From Candidatus Gracilibacteria bacterium (lineage in GTDB: Bacteria > Patescibacteriota > Gracilibacteria > BD1-5 > UBA6164), in NCBI GenBank assembly GCA_010119145.1, contig JAACSU010000009.1, positions 1 to 64,000 on the forward strand: a stretch of DNA of 64,000 bases, given 5' to 3'. The position numbers and the translations under genes were made by a program. Positions within the stretch are counted from its first letter, which is position 1. Every line of letters begins with the position of its first letter. Below are positions 1 through 10,330 of the stretch, one piece after another. The notes below the pieces were generated by a model. It was given only the letters and a program-made list of their open reading frames with translations. It ran no database searches and was not told where the DNA came from.

Positions 1-97
1 ATATTTGAGATGGTTCAACTATTACAAATATTGATGGAGCAAATATACAAAATGGAACGATTACTTGAAACAAGATTGCGAATAACTCAATCAATTC
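1..97 (+). repeat. 97-bp direct repeat, copy 1
   Basis: Identical base for base to 1702-1798 inside the next gene. It encodes the same beta-helix-like segment in both paralogues. Perfect identity in otherwise diverged coding sequence points to recent gene conversion or recombination. The copy may extend left of the window. Confidence 0.9.
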
Positions 98-1190
98 AAA
101 CCATATAATTGATAGAGCTATAGCATCAATCGATATTGCACTGAATGCTATTACAAATAGCGAATTAGCTCCAAATTCAGTAAATAGTTGAAATATTATT
201 GATGGACAAGTAAATTCAGCAGATGTAGCAACAAATGCTATTTGAAACAGTGAACTACTTAATACAGACACATTTGATGTAAATTCAATCAGAGCATCAA
301 ATGGAAGATATAGAATGTGAAGTTGAGATCAACAACTTGCGTGAGACAATAATAGTGCTATTTATGCAGATTCAAATAATGACACAAATACTCAAATGGT
401 ATTTAGAGATAGACAATGAACGCAATATGGGAGAGTGTTTTGATCATGAGATGGAAGTACTTTCTGACTCTTAGATGGAGATGGAAACTGGAGTTATCAA
501 GCAGAAAAAGATACCTTTACTTGATTTAGGGTTAATAATGATGAAAAAATGAGAATTCTTTCAAATGGAAGAATTGGTATAGGAACAAATAATCCAAGCC
601 AAATGCTTGAGGTAAATGGAAATGTACAAGCAATATGATTTAGAGGAGATGGTGCAAATGTTACAAATATAAATGGTGACAATATTCAAGATGGAACTAT
701 AGATTCAAGTGAAATCGAAAATAATTCTATAACATGAAATGATATTGCTCCCAATGCAATTAGAAATAGTGAACTTGCTACTGGAGCTGTTGAAAGTATA
801 AATATACAAAACTACTCTATAGAAGGTATTGATATAGCTGCAAATACTATTACAGCTTGAAAGATAGCAGCCAATAGTATTAGAGGGAGTGAACTTGATA
901 ATACTTCTGGTTTTACTATGGCAGGTCTCACAGTTACTGGGACTATAAAATGAAAGTTTGCTTGTAGAGTAGTAGATTCAGGTTGGAACTTCCCTGGAAA
1001 TTCTACAGCTTCATGTGCAGCAAATGAATTTGTAATGTCATGATGAGCACAGTGTTATGTTGCTCGAGATGACATGATTTCTTTGAGTCAACCACTCTCA
1101 GATTTATCTTGATGGACTGCAGATTGTAGTACATATTTATGAAATAATGCTTCACAAAGAGCCTACGCAGTATGTTGTGATAAAAATTAA
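1..1190 (+). CDS. Fibre-like repeat surface protein, C-terminal part (5' end outside window)
   Basis: Reads in the frame starting at base 3, with TGA as glycine, and stops at TAA 1188-1190. The visible 395 residues are rich in short degenerate repeats of the type NAIxNSEL, NSVNSxNI and DGTIxxxxI, followed by a GIGTxNPxQMLEV-type segment. These are patterns of trimeric beta-helical tail-fibre or adhesin stalks. The last 80 or so residues form a cysteine-containing module (Cys in FACRVV, ASCAAN, AQCYV, ADCST and VCCDKN) that looks like a folded head. A hairpin terminator follows directly. The next gene is a paralogue sharing long identical DNA. Surface location and fibre fold are inferred from repeat style; no specific family is certain. 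Confidence 0.75.
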
Positions 1191-1197
1191 TAATATT

Positions 1198-1224
1198 AAA
1201 TCCCCATCAGTGGGGATTTTTTTG
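1198..1224 (+). terminator. Rho-independent terminator
   Basis: Stem ATCCCCA/TGGGGAT with loop TCAG followed by a run of seven T, eight bases after the TAA of the first gene. It is G+C-rich for this genome and well placed to end that transcript. Confidence 0.85.
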
Positions 1225-1231
1225 TGCAAAT

Positions 1232-1261
1232 TTGATTTAAGTCTCATTAATATGATATACT
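1232..1261 (+). promoter_or_regulatory. Sigma-70-type promoter for the second fibre gene
   Basis: TTGATT at 1232-1237, an 18-base spacer and TATACT at 1256-1261. It lies between the preceding terminator and the ATG at 1293, so the second paralogue is probably transcribed on its own. Confidence 0.6.
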
Positions 1262-1292
1262 TTAAGTAAGTTTATATATTTACATATTTTAT

Positions 1293-2912
1293 ATGAAAAT
1301 TATTATCTCGATATTTGTGCTACTTTTTGTTTGTACAAATACTATCTACGCAGCGACTGATGCTGAAGTAAATACAAAGATTCAAAAAGTACAAGCTGTT
1401 GCTACTTGAGTTCCTGCAGCCCCAACGTGAATGGATCAAAAAGGTTTTGTCTGAGAAATTATAGCAAATATATTTGATACAAGTGCTGGAGTCAGAGCAA
1501 TAAAAAATGTTTTTATTGCAGCCCTCCGAAATCTCTGAACAGGACTGAATAACAATGTCCCAAAATGGAATGGAAATGCTTTTGCTCCTGGTATTATTAC
1601 TGATACCTGAACAAGAATTGGTATAAATGATACGACTCCAAGTTTTGAACTGGATGTGAATGGAAGTGTGAGAGCAATATGAAATATTACCGCAGCAAGA
1701 TATATTTGAGATGGTTCAACTATTACAAATATTGATGGAGCAAATATACAAAATGGAACGATTACTTGAAACAAGATTGCGAATAACTCAATCAATTCTA
1801 ATCATATAATCAATAGAGAAATCGCTACCTTAGATATAGCACTGAATGCAATTACCAATAATGAACTTGCGAACAATTCTGTGAATAGTCTCAATATTAT
1901 AGATGGACAAGTATCTTCAGCAGATGTCGCATCAAATGCTATTTGAAACAGTGAAATAAATAACACTGCTACATTTGAAGTAAATTCTATAATTGCAGCT
2001 AACGGAAGATACAGAATGTGAACAGGAAATCAGCAAATCGCATGAAACAACGATAACAAACTCTTTGTGGATTCTAACAATGATACTAATACTCAGATTG
2101 TACTGAGAGATAAACAAAGTACTCAATACGGAATAGTTTACGGTTCAAATAATGGTTCAAGTTTTTGACTATTGGATGGAGATGGAAACTGGAGTTATCA
2201 AGCAGAAAAAGATTCTTTTACTTGATTTAGAATAAATAATGATGAAAAGATGAGAATCCTCTCAAATGGGAGAATTGGTATTGGAACAAGTAACCCAAAC
2301 CAAATGCTTGAAGTAGCCTGAAGTATTCAAGCTGTTTGATTTGTGGGAGATGGTTCAAATATTACAGACATCAAAGGTGATAATATTAGAGATGGTACTA
2401 TAGATACTTCAGAAATCAAAGATGGTACATTAACATGAGTAGACATCAAAGATGGTACAATTACCTGAGCAGATATTGAAGCTGGATCAATTGGGGGAGG
2501 AAGACTTGATAGTGATTCAAACTTTAAAATGAATATATTGACACTTACTTGAACTCCAACCAATGGAAATCATGCTGTTACAAAAGGTTATGTTGATAGT
2601 TTAGTATCTTGAAGAGTAGATTATTGACAAGTTATTAGAAAATCTGATTCCCCTGAAAGATATGAGGTAACATTTTATAAACCTTTTGAATCTATACCAG
2701 AAGTACAAGTTATGATATCAGACATGACTTTTGATTGAAAATGTAAGAATTCTGGTTTTAGTTTAAATCCAATAGCTACATCGATAACTAAGACTAAATT
2801 TAATATTGAAATTCCATATCGAGTTGAATGATGTGAAACATATTATTTAACAAAACTAAGTTGGGTAGCTGGGGAAAACTTGGATAAAAGTAAGATTAAA
2901 AAACTTCCATAA
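1293..2912 (+). CDS. Secreted fibre-like repeat surface protein (539 aa)
   Basis: ATG 1293, TAA 2910-2912. An N-terminal signal peptide of about 20 residues (hydrophobic stretch IIISIFVLLFVC, then YAA) is followed by about 50 residues without repeats. Then come irregular repeats (NAITNNELANNSV, NIIDGQVSSADV, DGTITGADIEAGS) typical of beta-helical stalk proteins, with a middle GIGTSNPNQMLEV block. The C-terminal 110 residues form a non-repetitive domain after AVTKGYVDS, a phrase common in tail-fibre and receptor-binding proteins. A paralogue of the truncated gene upstream. The stalk-plus-head reading is inference; the family assignment is open. Probably an exported surface fibre. Confidence 0.75.
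1702..1798 (+). repeat. 97-bp direct repeat, copy 2
   Basis: Perfect match to 1-97. A second shared identical block of 38 bases lies at 474-511 and 2175-2212, in the GDGNWSYQAEKD region of both genes, so exchange has touched at least two segments. Confidence 0.9.
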
Positions 2913-2922
2913 TTCAAAATAC

Positions 2923-2958
2923 AAAAAAAAATCTTACAGTAAAGTAAGATTTTTTTTT
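2923..2958. terminator. Bidirectional terminator between convergent genes
   Basis: Perfect 15-bp arms (eight A plus ATCTTAC, and GTAAGAT plus eight T) around a six-base loop. It has A and T runs on both sides, so it can end the fibre gene on the plus strand and the regulator on the minus strand. Confidence 0.85.
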
Positions 2959-2961
2959 GTA

Positions 2962-4017
2962 TTATGATTTTGCTGCGTAGAAGTTACGACCTACTCTTTC
3001 TATAGCTTTTTTATTTTGAAGATTCATATAGATAGTAGTCTTCTTAACGTTTCGAACTTTTAATACTTTTTTGATGATATCTTCTGTATTCATAGGTCCT
3101 CCGTTTTTAGAAAGAATATCAAGAATAACATCAAGTACTGTTCCTGGTTTGAATCACCATTCTTTCAGAGCGTATATACCACGACCGATGAGAATAAACT
3201 CTTCGTTTCTGATAAGCTCGTTGTGGATTGTATTAATTTTAACAGCTTCTCATAAATATTCTGAAATCTTATTTGAAATATCGATAAAGTGCATTGGGAC
3301 TTTCTCTTTTTTCATAACATAGATTACTTTGTCTTTCAGAGTTTTTGGATTGAGAATTTTCCATCTTGTGAGACCGATGAGTACTTCTTCTCATTTTACT
3401 ATATCTTCAAAAATATCTAAAACACTATCTATAAATACATTTTCTAGTTGAGAGTGTTCTTCTAAAAGAGATTCTTGTATTTCACAGTAGAGCTCAGTTC
3501 GCTCCATAACATCTTTTTTTCTCTTGAGTATTTTTACAGCTTCTCTATGAACTGCATCTATAGTTTTTTTTGTAATATCTGGAAGAGTAAAATAAGTTTC
3601 TGTTCCAAGTCGTGGTTTTGATTTAACGATTTCAAAGTCAGATTGTACTATGACTTCTAAAATATGAGCGTTAATATCTTTTGAAAGATTGAGTTCGCTT
3701 ATGAGAGCTCAAATGATTTTTTCTCTTGTGAGCACTCATCCATGATGAGCCATAAGTTCTCGAGCCATTTCTTGTATTTCTGCAAGTTCTGTAGCTTTAA
3801 TAATTCTACCTACTTTTTTAATTCATGCATCTTCTATTTGTCGTACTCTCTCTCGAGTAATAGCCGGTTTAAAAGAATTTCCGATATTTTGAAGTGTTTC
3901 CTTTTCTCCGTTTAATCCTATTCTTCGTTCGATAACCATTCTTTCTTTTTCTGAAAGAGAGCTCAGCACATCAGAAAATGATTTCTCGATTGTATTACGT
4001 GTTAGAGTTGCTTGCAT
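2962..4017 (-). CDS. Sigma-70 region 4 / HARE-HTH DNA-binding protein (351 aa)
   Basis: The N-terminal 70 residues match sigma factor region 4: LSEKERMVIERRIGL, then a helix-turn-helix with the RERVRQIEDA recognition segment of primary sigma factors. No region 2 is present, so it cannot be a full sigma factor. The C-terminal part contains a HARE-HTH domain of the kind found in the RNA polymerase delta subunit (PMHFIDISNKI, TIHNELIRNEEFILIGRG, YALKE), and a second winged-helix-like segment follows near the end (NTEDIIKKVLKVRNVKKTTI). It likely modulates RNA polymerase or binds promoters. This sigma4-HARE architecture is known to me from CPR genomes; the function is inferred. A promoter precedes it. 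Confidence 0.75.
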
Positions 4018-4043
4018 TGAATTAATTTAGGTATCTAATGAAT

Positions 4044-4073
4044 AAAATATAATTGTTGTAGAGCAAAAGTCAA
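4044..4073 (-). promoter_or_regulatory. Promoter of the sigma4/HARE regulator
   Basis: On the minus strand, TTGACT at 4073-4068, then TATATT at 4051-4046 (16-base spacer) or TATTTT at 4049-4044 (18 bases). The start codon lies 27 bases downstream. Confidence 0.55.
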
Positions 4074-4110
4074 AGTTTTTTTCTAAAGTGTCATACTTTG
4101 TTCGTAGGCT

Positions 4111-4728
4111 TTAGAAAGGGAGTTTCATATTATCTCGGTTGGGCTCAAGCTCACTACCATAGTCTTGATTTTTTATTTCACTGGTATAACTTCATTTAAT
4201 ATTTTTTCTATATTCTTTTTTTAGAATAAGCGATCAAATGAGAATCACTATTGCTCCTGTGATACATAGAATTATTCATTTTCAATATCAAATATCACTT
4301 GAAAATGTTTGAAGTCCTCTCATATAAAATAATCATTGGAGGCAGAGTATCATAATGAGAATCGAACCATAAAAACAAGCTGCAAAATCATATATGTGGA
4401 TAAGAGAGAAGGAATGAAACTTTTCTTTTTTTCGAATTGAAAATATGGAGAAACAAATAAATCATAGTATGAGTAAAATAAAAAATCATGTATATCACAC
4501 CAGTGCAGAAAAACTGTTTACTCACGATATTTGTGTATTTCAAGATGAAACTATACTCACTTCTGAGTTTACCCAAATGATGAAAAGAGATACTAAACTG
4601 ATTGAGACTCATGCGAGTGAGATCTTTCCTCAATCACTAATATGTGATGTTTTGAAACGAAGTTGTTCTTGAATAATTCAGAGATTTTTTTGAACTGCTC
4701 GAATGATTTTTTTATTTTTTGATGCCAT
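4111..4728 (-). CDS. Four-helix membrane protein of unknown function (205 aa)
   Basis: ATG at 4728, TAA at 4111-4113; several TGA codons (e.g. in VGYTGFF and GLFYM) must be glycine for it to be open. A basic N-terminal segment of about 35 residues precedes four hydrophobic stretches: near residue 45 (SLVSLFIIW), near 85 (FFILLILGFICFSIF), near 120 (GSILIMILCLQGLFYM) and near 155 (IILCITGAIVILIGSLIL). The C-terminus is charged. I do not recognise a family. It lies upstream of the sigma4/HARE gene on the same strand, 93 bases apart, but that gene has its own promoter. Confidence 0.65.
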
Positions 4729-5106
4729 TTGCTGAGATATTGAATTAATATTTTATATAAATTGAGTGAATTATCATTTACTCGTCACATCTTTTGTGTA
4801 TAATGAATCGTGTTAATTTCTATCATATACTGGAGTGATAAAAACTCAAGAAAAAAAAGATATCGATAATATTTTTTTTGATATAATCTGTGTGTTCCTC
4901 AGTTTTGCTATGAGTATGTTTCGCTCGATCAAAGTTTTTTTTTGATGAAAGCATCCAAGTCGGCAATCATTTTTTTTTAGAATTTTAGATTTTTTTATTA
5001 TTCACTGGCCTGCGTACTTTAAAAAACATAAAAATCTCTACAGCGTAAGTCGTTTGCTGTGAGATAGTATTCATCATTTATTTTTACATAAAAAATCTAA
5101 CAACAC
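4729..5106. other. 378-bp intergenic region without a convincing gene
   Basis: Between a minus-strand membrane gene and a plus-strand pilin-like gene. On the plus strand an extended -10 (4879-4887) is followed by about 90 bases that end in a nine-T run near 4970-4978, which could be a small RNA or a leader. On the minus strand a frame is open from about 5041 to TAA at 4813, but it has no ATG, so I do not call it. No tRNA or known RNA family is recognisable. Confidence 0.5.
4879..4887 (+). promoter_or_regulatory. Extended -10 promoter element
   Basis: TGATATAAT, i.e. TGn plus a perfect TATAAT, with no clear -35 box. Transcription from about 4894 would give a 210-base leader before the pilin-like gene at 5107, or a short RNA ending at the T-run near 4978. 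Confidence 0.45.
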
Positions 5107-6231
5107 ATGATTCAATTGAAAAAAATAAATTTGTGATTCAGTCTTGTTGAGGTATTAGTTGGAATACTGATAGTCACATTTGTTATGCTTGCTTGATTTC
5201 AAGCACTGGCTTCAGTATGAGTTTGAAAAATTAAACTCATTGAACAAAGTACGATAGAAAAAGAGGCGTTTTATGCAGGTGAAAAGTTTTTTGAAATGAT
5301 AAAAACAGGTTGAACACTCGATTATGAAGAATATTGGAATAGATTTAGTTACAATACCGTTTTTACGGCAGGGCATTATCAAAATGAAAGTCGTTTCTGA
5401 AATGACGGAGTAAGATACTACTGTACGAGTTGAAACTGAGTATCACAAGCATTGACGTGAAGTGGATGTTTAACAAGTTCGACGCGCAAGCGTAATGCAG
5501 ATGGAACAGTATTCACAAATACTAACTTAAGACAAAGATACGGTCAATACGAAGATCAGTTTATTGATTACAATAGTGATTACGATGCATCTTGAACGGT
5601 GCATGGAGACGAAGATGGAAACGGATTTGTGTATGGGGATGCTGATGATTTATTTCTTTGAATTGGTCCTGAAGCTTTTACTAATGGAATCGACGTATGA
5701 GAACTGTATCTGATTAATAAGGCCTGAGATGAGCGAACATTTTTTAGATGGAATGTATGACTTGATCCTGATAGACCAACGTGAGCGACTTGTACTGGGA
5801 CAAAAGTTATGACCTGAACGGGATGTCTTTGAACCATTGAGTTCATCAAGTTAGTAGGTCGTGATTGGTGAGATGATCACAATGCTGCAATTTCAGATAT
5901 CAGTCAGGGTGATGGTAAAATCGATACGTGGCTCATAGACAATGATTTTACCAATACACCAAATACTCTTGCAAGTGCTGGAACTGATGCATATTGGCAA
6001 TCTATATTTCCAAACAATATTCATATATCAAAGCTAGAGTTTTATATCGCACCATATAAAAGTTTAGAATATTCATGGAGAGATAGAGATCCGATGATAA
6101 AAATTGCACCATACGTTCAATTGCATATGGTAATTCAGCCAAGTTGGAAGGAAAAAAGAAAAATCACTGGAACTACTCCATCTGTAGAACTCTCAACGAC
6201 TATACAACTCAGTAACTTAAATTTTCAATAA
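5107..6231 (+). CDS. PilV/PilW-like pseudopilin (374 aa)
   Basis: Starts with a type III (prepilin) signal: short basic leader, then cleavage between Gly and Phe in NLG/FSLVEVLVG, with Glu at +5 and a 20-residue hydrophobic helix. The -1 glycine is encoded by TGA. After the helix comes a long polar region rich in Asp and Gly, with paired cysteines (YYCTSGNG and SGCLTS; ATCTGT and GTGCLGT). It fits a minor pilin or pseudopilin with an enlarged globular domain. The next gene follows two bases after the stop and looks like a PilX-type partner, so the two are probably co-transcribed and form part of a pilus tip. Confidence 0.75.
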
Positions 6232-6232
6232 T

Positions 6233-7129
6233 ATGAAACATACAGCCTCAAAATCTTGATTTTCAATTGTTCTCGCACTCTGACTTACTGTTTTTTTTAG
6301 TTTCATTGGATTATATCTCCTAGAATATATGATTCCTTATAGTCGTAATGTGAGTGGTATAGAAAATGCAAGTAATGCTTTTTATCAATGATATGCTGGA
6401 CTAGAACAATGAATATATGCACATTCACTTAAAACAGTGACAACATATTGAAATGAAATAAATGCTTCAGGATGAGACTTGAATATAAATTATGCGTATT
6501 CTTCTACATCTTCAGGTACAATTATACCAAGTACTGGTCAATGAGATAGTGAATATGATCAGAATTTTAATAGAATATCTCCAGATAATGTAGCTCAATT
6601 TCTCGTTGGAAATAATAGAATTAGTGCACCACTTACTCTGAGGGTACAAATTCCCGATTTAGATGGAGTTTGATGATTAAATGAACAGTTTAATACGACA
6701 CAAAATGATGACATACTTGTATGGCAACTTTCATCAGATACAGCATCTCTTACGACACTTTCTTGATCTTTAATTACAGAAACACAGATTCAATGATGAA
6801 GTTCCGGGTATAGTTTCAATATTTGGCCAAGAACTTGAACGAACTTAGATGGGATATCTAATGAAACTTTTTGAAGTTTTTATGGTTCAAATTGTTGATC
6901 ATGAAGTGAATGTGTTCTGACTCTGAGTATTGTTAATCCATTAGTCCTTATAAACAATCAGACACAACTTTCTTTCTTAGAATATAGACTTACTTCTAAC
7001 GGAGCTATTCCACTTCCTGCTACTGCAATAGTTTCAGTTTGAAAATCAAGATGATTTGCAAAGAAGCTTGAAGTGCAAGTTCCTCAGCTTTCTACGAATT
7101 CAGCTTTTTGATTTACTATTTTTCAATAA
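6233..7129 (+). CDS. PilX-like pseudopilin (298 aa)
   Basis: The N-terminus KSG/FSIVLALGLTVFFSF is a short leader plus hydrophobic helix, as in PilX or GspK-like proteins, again with a TGA-encoded -1 Gly. The +5 position is not Glu, consistent with PilX/GspK rather than major pilins. After the helix there is a helical stretch (ENASNAFYQGYAGLEQGIY), typical of PilX-type proteins, and then a beta-rich region. A Cys-containing segment (GSNCGSGSECVL) lies near residue 225. Immediately downstream of a PilV/W-like gene; likely a minor pilin pair. Confidence 0.65.
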
Positions 7130-7135
7130 TTTTTT

Positions 7136-8140
7136 ATGCAGTCTTTTCAAATTTTAAAAAATGATTCAGAGCAACGGCTCGATTCTTTTTTGAAAAAACT
7201 TTTTCCTCAGGCGAGTCTGAGTTTTATCTTTAAAAGTATTCGAACTGGAAAAATAAAAGTTATAACTTTAGACGAACAAAAAACGAAACAAAAACCTGAA
7301 TATAAACTCTCGACATGAGAAACTGTAAATGTATATCTCGGTGAAACAGAAATACAGAGTTTGAGAGAAAATATAAAAGATAATGTTGTAGTATCTCAGG
7401 ATAAAAAACTTCATAAAAAAGATATAATATTTGAAGATGAGTATCTTTTAATACTCAATAAAAATCCAGGAATCAATGTACATCCATGAGACCATAAATC
7501 AGAGGAGGTATCACTCATTGAGCAAGTTCAGGATTATTACGCTCAAAAACTTGATAGTCTGACCTTTAGTCCTTCACTTGCTCACAGAATTGATCGTGAT
7601 ACCTCATGAGTTATTGTCATCGCAAAACAAAAACAAGCACTCGTGCAAATAGTCCAGGATTTTAAAGAAAAAAATGCCCTTAAAAAAATGTATTTTACTG
7701 TAGTAATTGGCAAACTCTCTCATCAATCGTGAACGATTAAAAAATCACTCGCTCGAAGAGAAAAAGCTCATAATGAAAATAAAATACATATTTCAGAAAG
7801 CTGACAAGAAGCAATTACGCACTACAAAGTTTTAGATGAATATATACTCCAACTTCCAGAATGAGAAGTTACATTATCAGCTGTAGAGGTACAAATCGAA
7901 ACTGGGAGAATGCATCAAATTCGAGTCCATATGGCACATATTTGAAACCCAATTTTATGAGATAAGACGTATTGAGACAAGAAACTTAATAGTTATTTTG
8001 AAAAAAATTATTACATTCAAAGACAAATGCTTCATGCTTGGAAGTTAGAGCTCATGCATCCTATAAAAAAGAAAGCACTTAAAATACAAGCTCCTCTCAA
8101 AGCTGATATGCAAAAATTTATAGATAGTATTAAAAAATAA
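7136..8140 (+). CDS. RluA-family 23S rRNA pseudouridine synthase
   Basis: 334 residues. An N-terminal S4-like RNA-binding domain (about residues 10-60, QRLDSFLKKLF) is followed by the catalytic domain with HRIDRDTSG at 150-158. Asp153 is the expected nucleophile of the RluA family. The C-terminal signature GRMHQIRVHMAHIG is also present. The enzyme isomerises uridine to pseudouridine in 23S rRNA; RluC/RluD subtype cannot be decided. It lies six bases after the pilin-like gene and one base before tsaD. Confidence 0.9.
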
Positions 8141-8141
8141 A

Positions 8142-9146
8142 ATGAAAATCTTAGCATTTGAGACATCATGTGATGATACGAGTATAGCTCTTTTTGAAAA
8201 CGAGGTGCTTATTTGTATGCACACAAAATCTCAAATAAAAATCCATAATCTCACAGGTTGAGTTGTTCCAGAAGTTGCGAGTCGGGAACATGCAAATGTT
8301 ATTTTTGACGTACTCGCGCACGTTCTGAGTGAAGCAAATACTGAACTTAGAGATATAGACTATATTGCAGTGACGACGCATCCGGGACTCGTCCCATCAC
8401 TTCTTACAGGTATTACGGTTGCTTCCACTCTCTCAGAAACCCTTCAGATTCCTATACTTCCCATTGATCACATTCAGGCACATATATTTTCTAATTTTTT
8501 AGAGAGAAAAGAATCACAAATTTCTTTTCCACTTGTATGTCTCACGGTTTCTGGCTGACATAACGAAGTGTATTATATGTCAGATATGTGGACACGAGTG
8601 AAACTTGGGCAAACCCAAGATGATGCAGCTGGAGAAGCGTTTGATAAAGTAGCGAAAATGATGTGACTTGAATATCCAGGTTGACCTATTATTTCAAATC
8701 TCGCATCTCAGTTTACACAAGAATGAAAAAATCTCTTTCCAAGAGTATTTTTAGAAAAATCTGCATTTTGATTTAGTTTTTCAGGTCTGAAAAGTGCAGT
8801 AAAACGTGAAGTAGACAAAAGAGGAGTCCTCACGCAAGATGATAAAATAGAATTATCATTCGAATTTCAATCAGCCGTGAACGAAGTACTCAGCTACAAA
8901 CTCATTGAAGCTGCTCAGCAAAAATGAGTATCTACTGTCATGCTTGCTGGATGAGTCAGCGCAAATGATGATTTGAATCAGAGAATACAATCATCATCTC
9001 AAAAATTATGACTAAAATTTTATGCTCCAGTGAAAAAGCTCTATTGTATGGATAATGCTGCGATGATAGGAATACTGGCGTATTACAAAATAAAATACTG
9101 AGAATTTGAACATCATATAGGTTCTGTTGAAGTGGGGAAATGGTAA
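8142..9146 (+). CDS. tsaD: tRNA N6-threonylcarbamoyladenosine transferase TsaD
   Basis: 334 residues, the normal length. It begins MKILAFETSCDDTS, the ASKHA/Kae1 signature, has the metal-binding pair H110/H114 (HIQAH), the VSGGHNEV segment and GEAFDKVAK. The C-terminal LAGGVSAND block and DNAAM motif are intact. It transfers the threonylcarbamoyl group to A37 of ANN-decoding tRNAs with TsaB/TsaE. Several of its conserved glycines, including the second Gly of SGGH, are TGA. It ends just before a strong terminator. Confidence 0.95.
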
Positions 9147-9157
9147 AAAAATAATTT

Positions 9158-9188
9158 AAAAAAAACTCAAGTTCGCTTGAGTTTTTTT
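9158..9188. terminator. Bidirectional terminator
   Basis: AAAAAACTCAAG, tetraloop TTCG, CTTGAGTTTTTTT. It ends the rluA-tsaD transcript on the plus strand and touches the stop codon of the convergent minus-strand gene. Confidence 0.9.
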
Positions 9189-9789
9189 AATCGAGTTTTT
9201 CTTTCACTTTGAGAGTATCTTTGATAAAGATATTTCATTTTTCCCTGAGTATATTATGTATGAGTTTATCTCAATATGAGAGTCTATTGAAAAAATCCTC
9301 TGTAGAGATAATCGCAAATTTCACTTTTCTATCAAAGAATATAGATTGTAAAAATTCTGAAAATCATTCTCTCTCTATTTCTCCAATCATAAATATATCA
9401 AGTATAGCTTTGCCATCTTCAAAGAGTTTTTTTTCAATACTCTTATTTACGATGACGACTTCAAGTAGATTTTGAGTTTTGAAATACTTCTTTACTTCAT
9501 CGAGTGGATTATAGGTCTTGAGAAAAATATTCTCAAATTCATCAATGAGATAAAAATTGGTATTGATAGTAAATATTTTTTTTCTCAGTTCGGTTCGTGA
9601 CCGAAGAACTCACAGTTCTTCTAAGTTATCAAGTTCTCTTTTTACAGAATTTATTTGTTCATCCAATTCTCTTGCGAGTCCTCGCATATGGTATCACTGG
9701 TTTCCTCATGCATAGTAATCTAAAAAAAACTTCTCAAGAAGTTTTGCTCTACATTTTGATCAGAATATTTTCCAAAGATCGATTTTCAT
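9187..9789 (-). CDS. Winged-helix regulator with nucleotidyltransferase-like C-terminal domain
   Basis: 200 residues. The N-terminus MKIDLWKIFGSKCKARLLE followed by RGLARELDEQINSVKREL is an ArsR-like winged helix (the SKxRxxLL and ELDxxxxxVxREL pattern). The C-terminal half (LLEVVIVNKSIEK, AILDIFIIGEIER) resembles a degenerate minimal nucleotidyltransferase fold; the usual GSxxxG and catalytic Asp pair are only partly visible. Proteins of this layout occur in CPR bacteria and archaea and are presumed transcription regulators. The start was chosen because an in-frame TAG lies three codons upstream. Downstream of the HIT gene on the same strand. Confidence 0.7.
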
Positions 9790-9856
9790 CGCGTTGTTCT
9801 AAAAAATTGTATGCTTGTAATATAGCATAAATATGATTACTTGCAAAAGATATGTT

Positions 9857-10252
9857 TTAGAATGCCTGCTTTTGCAACATAGATTCAACATCTTTATACC
9901 AAATTTGTCATGGAAGAAAATGGTAATGTAGATGTTCTAAACTTCTTCCCGAAAGAGACTCCCTCATAAAAGTGAAATAATCAGAGTTTTTAAAATAACT
10001 AAACATATAATGCTCTACATTTTTATAGTCTAGATACTGAACATCTGAAAGATCTTTTGCAAATATAACATGCTCTTTAGGAATCGCCATACAGTGATTA
10101 TCTAGACCAAGAATTGGATATTTATTTTTTATTATTTTCCAATGTTTTGTTTCATAGAGTATATTTTCTGCTTCCTGACACAGTGGACAATTTGAGGCTC
10201 ATAAATCTGTAGGCTTATTTTTTTCCCAGTATTCTCGACTTTGCGTATTCAT
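9857..10252 (-). CDS. HIT-family nucleotide hydrolase/transferase
   Basis: 131 residues. The histidine triad HLHYH at 107-111 followed by FLPG is the HIT active site. The N-terminus has a CPLC knuckle (23-26) like Zn-binding HIT proteins, and NHCMAIPKEHV matches the conserved strand. It acts on nucleotide phosphates (dinucleotide polyphosphates or AMP conjugates); the exact substrate is unknown. The gene is divergent from tyrS, with 78 bases between the two starts. Confidence 0.85.
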
Positions 10253-10269
10253 AAATTTTAATGCTTAGT

Positions 10270-10299
10270 TTGCGATAGTATTATTTTTGTTTATTATAA
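10270..10299 (+). promoter_or_regulatory. Promoter of tyrS
   Basis: TTGCGA at 10270-10275, an 18-base spacer and TTATAA at 10294-10299. The tyrS ATG is 31 bases further on. Confidence 0.5.
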
Positions 10300-10330
10300 G
10301 AGAAATACTTTTAACTCGCAAGAAAATATT

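Noticed and set aside
4340-4380. tRNA T-loop-like GGTTCGATTC on the minus strand
   Set aside because: It lies inside the coding region of the membrane protein (Gly-Ser-Ile codons), with no acceptor or anticodon stem around it.
4890-4978. SRP RNA-like segment
   Set aside because: Only the 3' strand resembles the SRP core; the paired 5' strand and GGAA loop are missing.
4813-5041. Minus-strand open frame of about 75 codons
   Set aside because: No ATG in the open stretch and no recognisable motif. Long chance frames are expected when only TAA and TAG stop translation.
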